From: JAHJCL01 sp964504075 | GTDB taxonomy: Bacteria > Patescibacteriota > Minisyncoccia > Minisyncoccales > DG-74-3 | Assembly (NCBI GenBank): GCA_964504075.1 | Contig: CAZDCT010000006.1 | Coordinates: forward strand, 1-23,226 | Length of the DNA stretch: 23,226 bases | Direction of reading: 5' to 3' | Part shown: piece by piece, positions 8,830 to 13,473 of the stretch | How positions within the stretch are numbered: the stretch's first letter is position 1 | Layout: every line of letters starts with the position of its first letter | Notes under the pieces: model-generated | What the model saw: the letters and a program-made list of their open reading frames with translations, nothing else | Databases searched by the model: none | Told to the model about the DNA's origin: nothing | Program-made: the position numbers and the translations under genes

Positions 8830-10272
8830 ATGTCTGATTCAAATAAAAAATTCTATATTACAACAGCGATTGATTATGTAAATGGCTTGCCTCACATTGG
8901 TCATGCTTTAGAGAAAATTCAGACTGATGTTGTAGCTAGATATCACCGCTCTTTAGGTGAGAATGTTTTATTTTTGACTGGGACAGATGAAAATAGTTTA
9001 AAAAATGTTCAAGCAGCAGAAAAAGAAGGCATAACTGTTCAAGAATTAGTAGATAGAAACTCTCAAGTATTTTATAATCTAAAAGATGTTTTGAATCTTT
9101 CGTTTGATGATTTTATTAGAACCACTGAGAAGAGACACATTGAGGGTGTAGAAAAGCTTTGGAAAGCATGTCAAAAAGATATTTACAAAAAAACATATGA
9201 GGGACTTTATTGTGTTGGTTGCGAAGCTTTTTACAAGGAATCAGAACTGGTTAATGGTTTATGTCCAGAGCACAAAAAAGCTCCAGAATTAGTTAAAGAA
9301 GAGAATTATTTTTTTAAACTTTCAAAATATCAGAATCAATTAAAAGAATTGATTGAAAAAAATGAATTTAAAATAATTCCAGAAACCAGAAAGAATGAAG
9401 TTTTAAGCTTTATCAATTCTGGCTTAGAAGATATTTGTATTTCGCGTTCAAAAGAAAGAGCTCATGGATGGGGGATTCCTGTTCCCAAAGATCCCAATCA
9501 AATTGTCTGGGTTTGGTTTGATGCGCTTGCCAACTATATTACAGCTGTTGGTTATGACTTAGATGAAAAAATGTTTCAAGATCTTTGGCCAGCTGATATT
9601 CATTTTGTAGGAAAGGGCATTTTAAGGTTTCATGCTGTTTATTGGCCAGCTATGCTGTTGTCTGCGGGTCTTGCTTTGCCAAAATCAATTTTTGTTCATG
9701 GATATATTACAGTTGATGGAGGGAAAATGTCAAAAAGCATAGGAAATGTTATTAATCCTATTGAGTTGGTTAAAAAATATGGTACTGAGCCAGTAAGATA
9801 TTTTCTTTTAAGGGAAATGCCTCCAACCCAAGACGGAGATTTTACTTACGAAAAGTTTGAGGATAGATATACAGCTGATTTGGCTCGAGGACTGGGGAAT
9901 TTAGTCGCAAGGGTTATTGCGCTTGCTCAAAATCCCAATTTCCAATTTCCAATTTCCAATGAATTTTCAATTTCCAATTTTCAAAAAATTACAGATAAAA
10001 CCCAAGAAGAATATAAAAAATCATTAGATGAGCTTAGGTTTAATGAAGCCCTGGTTTCAATCTGGAGATTGATTGGTTTTTGCGATAAATACATTGAACA
10101 AACTAAACCTTGGGAGAAGTCAGACAATCAAGGACAAGTGATTAATGATTTACTTTTGGCTTTGTCAAATATTGCTAAGATGTTGAAGCCTTTCTTGCCA
10201 GAAACCTCAGAAAAAATAACCAAACAGTTAAAAACAAAGAAAAAGAGTGAAGCACTTTTTCCACAGCTATAG
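8830..10272 (+). CDS. metG: Methionyl-tRNA synthetase
   Basis: Class I synthetase that charges initiator and elongator tRNA-Met. It is 480 residues, a short form without the C-terminal dimerisation/tRNA-binding extension. It shows HIGH at 22-25, KMSKS at 299-303 and a single zinc knuckle C128-x2-C131 with C145-x2-H148, which places it in the one-zinc class. The WVWFDALANYITAVGY segment and the anticodon-domain motif (FNEALVSIWRLIGFCDKYIEQTKPW; ends FNEALVSIW and QTKPW) are intact. The ATG abuts the previous stop with no spacer and no Shine-Dalgarno, so translation is probably coupled. A period-7 tract is embedded in frame at residues about 368-385. It is the last gene of the 1-10272 run. Confidence 0.95.
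   Translation: MSDSNKKFYITTAIDYVNGLPHIGHALEKIQTDVVARYHRSLGENVLFLTGTDENSLKNVQAAEKEGITVQELVDRNSQVFYNLKDVLNLSFDDFIRTTEKRHIEGVEKLWKACQKDIYKKTYEGLYCVGCEAFYKESELVNGLCPEHKKAPELVKEENYFFKLSKYQNQLKELIEKNEFKIIPETRKNEVLSFINSGLEDICISRSKERAHGWGIPVPKDPNQIVWVWFDALANYITAVGYDLDEKMFQDLWPADIHFVGKGILRFHAVYWPAMLLSAGLALPKSIFVHGYITVDGGKMSKSIGNVINPIELVKKYGTEPVRYFLLREMPPTQDGDFTYEKFEDRYTADLARGLGNLVARVIALAQNPNFQFPISNEFSISNFQKITDKTQEEYKKSLDELRFNEALVSIWRLIGFCDKYIEQTKPWEKSDNQGQVINDLLLALSNIAKMLKPFLPETSEKITKQLKTKKKSEALFPQL
9936..9982 (+). repeat. (CAATTTC)n heptamer tract inside metG
   Basis: Three perfect tandem CAATTTC copies cover 9936-9956. A degenerate unit follows, then two more copies at 9968-9974 and 9975-9982 (the last with one extra T). 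It encodes an Asn/Phe/Ile/Ser-rich loop (NFQFPISNEFSISNFQ) at the junction of the catalytic core and the anticodon-binding domain. The heptamer equals TTTCCAA in another phase, matching the TTTCTAA heptamers at 10429-10465 on the opposite strand. Confidence 0.65.
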
Positions 10273-10273
10273 T

Positions 10274-10304
10274 TTGACATATTATTTTTATTTGATATTC
10301 TAAT
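10274..10304 (+). promoter_or_regulatory. Promoter-like site immediately after metG
   Basis: A perfect TTGACA lies at 10274-10279, right after the metG stop. Candidate -10 boxes are TATTCT (10296-10301, 16-nt spacer) or TCTAAT (10299-10304, 19-nt spacer). It would drive a transcript of about 190 nt up to the terminator at 10496, or read on into the downstream ORFs. The exact -35 match makes it better than most AT-rich chance hits. Confidence 0.45.
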
Positions 10305-10410
10305 AATTGCATCTATTTTTTGATTAAATGTGTAATATCCAAGAAAAGAAAAATTATAATAATCTCTTAACAAGACAAGCCATTCTCGTCATTTTTTTTG
10401 GTTTGTTTTC

Positions 10411-10493
10411 ATTGGGAGGTTTAGTAAAAATTAGAAATTAAAACAATTAGAAATTAGAAATTTTTCAAACCTCCCAATTAAATAAGGAGGTTT
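10411..10493 (+). promoter_or_regulatory. Putative attenuator: competing hairpins A:B and B:C
   Basis: Segment A, ATTGGGAGGTTT (10411-10422), is perfectly complementary over 12 nt to segment B, AAACCTCCCAAT (10467-10478). Segment B also pairs over 8 bp with segment C, GGAGGTTT (10486-10493), which runs into a T tract. A:B would therefore disrupt the B:C terminator, as in an antiterminator/terminator pair. AAAAATT (10426-10432) and AATTTTT (10459-10465) can extend the A:B helix inwards. No known riboswitch aptamer is recognised. The simpler reading is a complex terminator for the metG operon. Confidence 0.45.
10429..10465 (-). repeat. (TTTCTAA)n heptamer tract in the leader loop
   Basis: On the plus strand it reads AATTAGA, AATTAAA, a 2-nt break, AATTAGA, AATTAGA, AATTTTT. 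On the minus strand this is a TTTCTAA series, one transition away from the TTTCCAA series in metG. It fills the loop between segments A and B of the putative attenuator. Confidence 0.5.
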
Positions 10494-10496
10494 TTT
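10467..10496 (+). terminator. Rho-independent terminator downstream of metG
   Basis: Stem AAACCTCC (10467-10474) with GGAGGTTT (10486-10493), 11-nt loop, T run 10491-10496. It would end the ileS-metG operon or the short transcript from 10274. Confidence 0.65.
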
Positions 10497-10537
10497 AGTT
10501 CTTTTACAGCACAATAAGACAAAAAGAGATTATAGGC

Positions 10538-10601
10538 AAAACCTTATAGCGGTGATTTGTTCATTAATGACTTATTATAAGTTTTGGTGGCCAATTCACC
10601 G
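10538..10601 (+). promoter_or_regulatory. Structured stretch with crossing helices (possible pseudoknot or switch)
   Basis: AAAACCTTATA (10538-10548) pairs with TATAAGTTTT (10576-10585) with one bulged C. CGGTGA (10550-10555) pairs with TCACCG (10596-10601). The two helices interleave, so they form either a pseudoknot or alternatives; GGTG (10586-10589) with CACC (10597-10600) is a third option. No known RNA family is recognised. It precedes the 49-codon ORF and the 107-codon gene. Confidence 0.25.
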
Positions 10602-10603
10602 TT

Positions 10604-10753
10604 ATGAGGAATAGAAAAATGGAAGAAAGAAAAGAACAGAAAAAAGGTGAGAAGACTCCCAAAAAGGGTCTTAGTCGAAACTATGTCTTTGGCATTAGGA
10701 GAGAGCCGGAAGAAAAGTTCTCCTGCTTTTGGGGAGGCTTGTCTTGGAAATAA
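10604..10753 (+). CDS. Possible small basic protein (49 codons), low confidence
   Basis: ATG at 10604, TAA at 10751-10753. The product starts MRNRKMEERKEQKKGEK and ends CFWGGLSWK; it is highly charged and Lys/Arg/Glu-rich, with two Trp near the C-terminus and no domain that I recognise. No Shine-Dalgarno stands out. It fills most of the 270-nt stretch between the leader terminator and the 107-codon gene. The same DNA can form local hairpins (AAGACTCCC with GGGTCTT near 10653-10672; GGAGA with TCTCC near 10699-10725), so it could instead be untranslated RNA or a decayed gene. Codon statistics or homologues would decide. Confidence 0.2.
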   Translation: MRNRKMEERKEQKKGEKTPKKGLSRNYVFGIRREPEEKFSCFWGGLSWK

Positions 10754-10762
10754 AAAAAACAA

Positions 10763-10822
10763 GGGGATAGAATGATGCGACACATTGGGTTTGGGGATAG
10801 AATGATGCGACATGTTGGGTTT
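10763..10822 (+). repeat. Tandem 30-bp duplication spanning the ribosome site and start codon
   Basis: Copy 1 is 10763-10792 and copy 2 is 10793-10822. Both begin GGGGATAGAATGATGCGACA and end TTGGGTTT; the only differences are two bases in the CACATT/CATGTT segment. Each copy carries a purine-rich GGGGATAGA followed by ATGATG, so each is a complete start module. The length is a multiple of 3, so both starts are in the same frame. Confidence 0.9.
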
Positions 10823-11095
10823 TCAGTAACCGAACTAACCGAACTACTAGAGAGCAGACTTAATGCTTACAATATTGAGACCATCGCTTTAAAGACAAAG
10901 ATAGCTAAACATGAAGATGGAAGAATACAAATGTCATCGCTCGAAAAAGAGAAGGAAAAACTAAAAAATCGAAGAATGCGATTAAGGGATATAACCGAAA
11001 GGCTTATTCCAAAAACCATTAAAACTATGGCCAAAACTGTTCAAAATCTACCCAGAGAGTTCAACATATCTCTTTCCAGGGGCAAGGATCAATAA
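10772..11095 (+). CDS. Small orphan helical protein (107 codons)
   Basis: I do not recognise this family. The product opens with a duplicated decapeptide (MMRHIGFGDR then MMRHVGFSVT) caused by the 30-bp DNA duplication. A mostly helical, charged body follows: TELTELLESRLNAYNIE, then KHEDGRIQMSSLEKEKEKL and KNRRMRLRDITERL, with a net basic C-terminus. A coiled coil around residues 25-80 is plausible. There are no membrane segments and no cysteines. AAGGGG at 10761-10766, 5 nt before the first ATG, is a reasonable Shine-Dalgarno, and the second start at 10802 has the same GGGG-to-ATG spacing. The true start could be 10772, 10775, 10802 or 10805. The stop codon lies in the loop of a strong terminator, so it ends its own transcript. 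Local G+C looks higher than in neighbouring genes, which may mean transfer. Confidence 0.55.
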   Translation: MMRHIGFGDRMMRHVGFSVTELTELLESRLNAYNIETIALKTKIAKHEDGRIQMSSLEKEKEKLKNRRMRLRDITERLIPKTIKTMAKTVQNLPREFNISLSRGKDQ

Positions 11096-11114
11096 TCCTT
11101 TTGCCCCCTTTTTT
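11079..11114 (+). terminator. Strong Rho-independent terminator overlapping the 107-codon gene's stop
   Basis: GGGGCAAGGAT (11079-11089) pairs with ATCCTTTTGCCCC (11095-11107), with two bulged T's, and T's follow to 11114. The TAA (11093-11095) is in the loop. It separates this unit from tatD. Confidence 0.85.
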
Positions 11115-11132
11115 ATTTAAATAAAAAAATGA

Positions 11133-11138
11133 TATATT
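11133..11138 (+). promoter_or_regulatory. Possible -10 box directly before tatD
   Basis: TATATT ends 7 nt before the tatD ATG. tatD follows a strong terminator and so needs its own promoter. No Shine-Dalgarno is present, so the mRNA may be leaderless. Confidence 0.35.
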
Positions 11139-11145
11139 CAGATAT

Positions 11146-11970
11146 ATGTTAATTGATACTCACGCTCATATTAATTTTTCATCTTTTGAAAAAGACAGAG
11201 AACAAGTCATTCAAAAATGTTTAGATAGTAATATTTGGATGATTAATGTGGGTACCAATTTAAAAACTTCTCAAGAAGTAATTGATATCGCTCAAAAATA
11301 TCCTCAAGGTGTTTATGCTTCTGTTGGCCTCCATCCTATAAATTTGGATACAGGTTTAGTAAAGGTAAAATTTGATAAAAACGAAGGAAAGCATTTGGAG
11401 CAAGATTTTGATTTTAATCAATACAAAAGATTGGTTGAATTACCCAAAGTAGTTGCTATTGGAGAAATTGGTTTAGATTATTATTGGAAACCAAAAACTG
11501 CTGGTAGAAAACAAAGATTTTTTCAACTACAAAAAGACTTGCTTTTAAAACAATTAAAATTGGCTAAAGAACTAAGTTTGCCTGTAATTTTTCATTGTCG
11601 GATGGCGCACGAGGATTTATTAGAAATTTTAAAATCACAAAAAGGAATTAAGGGGGTAGTGCATTGTTTTACTGGGACCTGGGAGCAGGCTCAACAATAT
11701 ATGGATATGGGATTGTATTTAGGTTTTAATGGAATAATTTTTAAATTAAATCTTGATGAAATAATTAAAAAAACTCCTTTAGAAAGAGTTTTGATTGAAA
11801 CAGATTGTCCCTACTTGCCTCCACCCGAATTTGAGGGTCAGAGAAACGATCCTTTAAAAGTGAAATATATAGCTCAGAGAATTGCTGAGATAAAAAATCT
11901 AAGTTTTGATAAAGTAGCAGAAATAACCACTAATAATGCTAGAGCTCTATTTAATCTTGGACAGGCTTAA
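11146..11970 (+). CDS. tatD: TatD family metal-dependent hydrolase
   Basis: Metal-dependent hydrolase of the amidohydrolase fold; TatD-type enzymes are 3'-5' exonucleases or deoxyribonucleases. It is 274 residues, normal length or slightly long. Metal ligands visible in order are H6-A-H8, E107 in GEIGLDYYW, H150 in FHCR, H173 in VVHCFTGT and D220 in ETDCPYLPPP. The segment after VGLHPINLD (about residues 68-95, rich in K, D and E) is longer than in E. coli TatD. It starts 31 nt after the terminator T run, with a -10-like box just upstream and no Shine-Dalgarno. The stop codon sits in the loop of a 7-bp hairpin. Confidence 0.92.
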   Translation: MLIDTHAHINFSSFEKDREQVIQKCLDSNIWMINVGTNLKTSQEVIDIAQKYPQGVYASVGLHPINLDTGLVKVKFDKNEGKHLEQDFDFNQYKRLVELPKVVAIGEIGLDYYWKPKTAGRKQRFFQLQKDLLLKQLKLAKELSLPVIFHCRMAHEDLLEILKSQKGIKGVVHCFTGTWEQAQQYMDMGLYLGFNGIIFKLNLDEIIKKTPLERVLIETDCPYLPPPEFEGQRNDPLKVKYIAQRIAEIKNLSFDKVAEITTNNARALFNLGQA

Positions 11971-11977
11971 CCTGTCC
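11959..11977 (+). other. Hairpin enclosing the tatD stop codon
   Basis: GGACAGG (11959-11965) and CCTGTCC (11971-11977) form a perfect 7-bp stem; the loop CTTAA contains the TAA stop. An A run follows rather than a T run, so by itself it is not a plus-strand terminator. It could protect the mRNA 3' end. Confidence 0.5.
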
Positions 11978-11980
11978 AAT

Positions 11981-12015
11981 AAAAAAATGCGAGAGGGAAT
12001 TAATCCTCTCTTTTT
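11981..12015. terminator. Bidirectional terminator between convergent tatD and orphan gene
   Basis: Stem GAGAGG (11991-11996) with CCTCTC (12005-12010). On the plus strand TTTTT follows (12011-12015). On the minus strand the stem is followed by GCA and seven T's (plus-strand A run 11981-11987). It serves both tatD and the minus-strand gene ending at 12029. Confidence 0.75.
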
Positions 12016-12028
12016 GAGTTTGGGTGAT

Positions 12029-12508
12029 TTAACGAAGAAGTTGCAGTAGTGCTTGTCTTAATGGCTCAGGATTGTTCGGTTTTATATATTTTGAAACAAT
12101 GCATAGCATCTGTTCCTGATCATCCAAGTTTTTTAAGATGTTGTAGATTCGTTCTATGATTTGGTTTCTCCATTGTTCTTGACTTGCTTGAGAATGAATT
12201 TTTGATTTACAGAACAATATCGTAGACTCATTTGTAGGCAAAAGATCATTAATAATTAGATCTAACATTTGCCAGAATGCTTGTGCGAATAGCTTTTTGT
12301 TGAGTAGACTTTCTATTGTTCTGGCTTTGTATATTTGGGTCATCTCTGGATAAAAACATCCCACTGGAACAGCGGTGCGAATTGTGTTGCCTGTTTCCGG
12401 TGATACAATAGGAACTAAATCATCATAATCAATGGTTTTTCCGCAAACCTTTTCCCACACCTCGTTAAGGATCAAAAGTAACTTTGTAGCTGCTTTATTG
12501 TATTCCAT
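12029..12508 (-). CDS. Orphan hypothetical protein, mostly helical
   Basis: I do not recognise this protein. From the ATG at 12508 it is 159 residues, soluble and largely helical, with no signal or membrane segment. Features include KAATKLLLILNEVWEKVCGK, a central polar segment with SPETGNTIRTAVPVGC, an aromatic helix LFAQAFWQMLDLIINDLL and a Leu-rich C-terminus. The frame is also open to a TTG at 12568 (179 residues). I prefer the ATG for two reasons: AAAAGG lies 9 nt upstream, and the TTG belongs to a perfect TTGACA that looks like a -35 box with TAAATT 17 nt further on. It has its own terminator at each end, so it is probably a single-gene transcript. The two Cys residues near the middle do not form a known motif. 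Confidence 0.6.
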   Translation of the reverse strand: MEYNKAATKLLLILNEVWEKVCGKTIDYDDLVPIVSPETGNTIRTAVPVGCFYPEMTQIYKARTIESLLNKKLFAQAFWQMLDLIINDLLPTNESTILFCKSKIHSQASQEQWRNQIIERIYNILKNLDDQEQMLCIVSKYIKPNNPEPLRQALLQLLR

Positions 12509-12539
12509 ATTACGAAACCTTTTTATGGTACTGATTGTT

Positions 12540-12568
12540 AATTTAAAACATTTTTCGTTTTCTGTCAA
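12540..12568 (-). promoter_or_regulatory. Promoter of the orphan minus-strand gene
   Basis: On the minus strand, TTGACA (12568-12563), a 17-nt spacer and TAAATT (12545-12540; 4 of 6). Transcription would begin near 12533, leaving a leader of about 25 nt that contains the AAAAGG ribosome site before the ATG at 12508. It lies just downstream of the kinase terminator. Confidence 0.45.
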
Positions 12569-12571
12569 TAG

Positions 12572-12600
12572 AAAAACAGGATGAAACTTTTCTATCCTGC
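12572..12600 (-). terminator. Terminator of the amino acid kinase gene
   Basis: Minus strand: CAGGAT (12599-12594) pairs with ATCCTG (12582-12577), 11-nt loop, followed by TTTTT (12576-12572). It is 13 nt downstream of the kinase gene's 3' end. Confidence 0.7.
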
Positions 12601-12612
12601 TTAATTTCTTCT

Positions 12613-13410
12613 TTATGTTTTTATTACTGTGCTTACAATTTCTTTTCCTAAAAGCGCTTCTTTAACTCGATTTCCTATTAAGCCATTAATAATGCTTACT
12701 TCGGCTCCCGTTGAGGCCAATTCCAGTGCCTTTTCTACCTTTAGAAGCATACCACCAGTTACATCAATACCAGCGCTTCCCGAAAGCATTTTTTTGATTT
12801 CTGGATAATTTCGTGAATTTATTTCCGGAACCATTTGAGCTGTTTTATCTTTTGTAGGATCAGCAGTAAAAACCCCGTCTACTACACCAGCCATAATAAT
12901 TTTTTGGGGTTTTAATTTTTTTGTCAAAAAGACAAACAATTCTTCTGTAGAAATAATACAGCAACCCTGTTTTGTATCTAAACCCACATCTCCATAAGTA
13001 ACAGGCAGTATTTCTTTTTCCAACAACATTTCTAATGGTTTTGTATAAAACTCAATAATTCTTGAGTTTTCAGTAATACAAACAGAAGATGGTTGGACTG
13101 AAATCGCATTTTCGCCAGCGTCTAAAAGAGCCCTGACAATTATTCTGTTTAATCTAGAGGCGGCATCTTGTACTTCAGCTATTCCTCTTATGCTTTGTTC
13201 ATTAATGATTCCTTGAGCTGTTTGATATTTCTTAGCTGGAGCATGAGGATAGGAGCCGCCACCATTACCAATAAGTAACCTAAAATCTTTTTCTTGTCTT
13301 GCTTCGTGTATTTCTTTAACCAGTCGTTCTATAGAGTCTTTTCTTTCAGTAAAGGGCTTGTCTTTTTGAGTAATTAAGGATCCGCCAAGTTTTAAAAAAA
13401 TTAACTCCAT
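12613..13410 (-). CDS. Isopentenyl phosphate kinase-like amino acid kinase
   Basis: Amino acid kinase fold protein of 265 residues. Motifs in order are the ATP-side loop LKLGGSLIT (6-14), the glycine-rich GNGGGSYPHAPAKKY (48-62) with H56 at the position of the catalytic histidine diagnostic of isopentenyl phosphate kinase, VTYGDVGLD (137-145), the nucleotide-site segment GVVDGVFTADP (175-185) and DVTGGMLLK (216-224). The histidine after GGGS separates IPK from most uridylate, glutamate and aspartate kinases of this fold. IPK makes isopentenyl diphosphate from isopentenyl phosphate and is mainly archaeal, with known cases in Chloroflexi and CPR bacteria. GGGSYPH rather than the commoner GGGSFGH, and STEE where IPKs usually have SGDx, leave some doubt. 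It is divergent from leuS with 63 nt between the starts and has no Shine-Dalgarno. Confidence 0.72.
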   Translation of the reverse strand: MELIFLKLGGSLITQKDKPFTERKDSIERLVKEIHEARQEKDFRLLIGNGGGSYPHAPAKKYQTAQGIINEQSIRGIAEVQDAASRLNRIIVRALLDAGENAISVQPSSVCITENSRIIEFYTKPLEMLLEKEILPVTYGDVGLDTKQGCCIISTEELFVFLTKKLKPQKIIMAGVVDGVFTADPTKDKTAQMVPEINSRNYPEIKKMLSGSAGIDVTGGMLLKVEKALELASTGAEVSIINGLIGNRVKEALLGKEIVSTVIKT

Positions 13411-13437
13411 TAATTAATTCTAATTTATTTTTCACAT

Positions 13438-13466
13438 TTTACAAATAAATAGCAAGGATATAAGAT
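13438..13466 (+). promoter_or_regulatory. Possible leuS promoter
   Basis: TTTACA (13438-13443), 17-nt spacer, TAAGAT (13461-13466); TATAAG (13459-13464) is an alternative -10 with a 15-nt spacer. The ATG is at 13474, so the mRNA would be leaderless or nearly so. leuS is divergent from the kinase gene and needs a promoter in this 63-nt gap. Confidence 0.4.
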
Positions 13467-13473
13467 AAAACAT

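Noticed and set aside
9936..9982. Frameshift or assembly error in metG caused by the heptamer tract
   Set aside because: The frame stays open through the tract and the canonical anticodon-domain motifs follow in the same frame, so the gene is intact.
10128..10373. Minus-strand open frame overlapping the 3' end of metG
   Set aside because: Two thirds of it is antisense to well-supported metG codons, and the product is low-complexity Phe/Asn/Lys. No promoter or ribosome site.
10308..10496. 6S RNA, tmRNA, SRP RNA or RNase P RNA in the metG downstream region
   Set aside because: The length of about 190 nt would suit 6S RNA, but the ends do not pair and none of the conserved cores of the other RNAs is present.
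10544..10813. Minus-strand open frame of 89 codons across the leader island
   Set aside because: It lies opposite the 107-codon gene's start duplication and the structured leader, is Phe/Ser/His/Pro-rich as expected from antisense of AG-rich DNA, and has no ribosome site. Treated as a shadow.
10763..10822. CRISPR array
   Set aside because: The two 30-bp copies are directly adjacent with no spacers and there are no cas genes; it is a simple tandem duplication.
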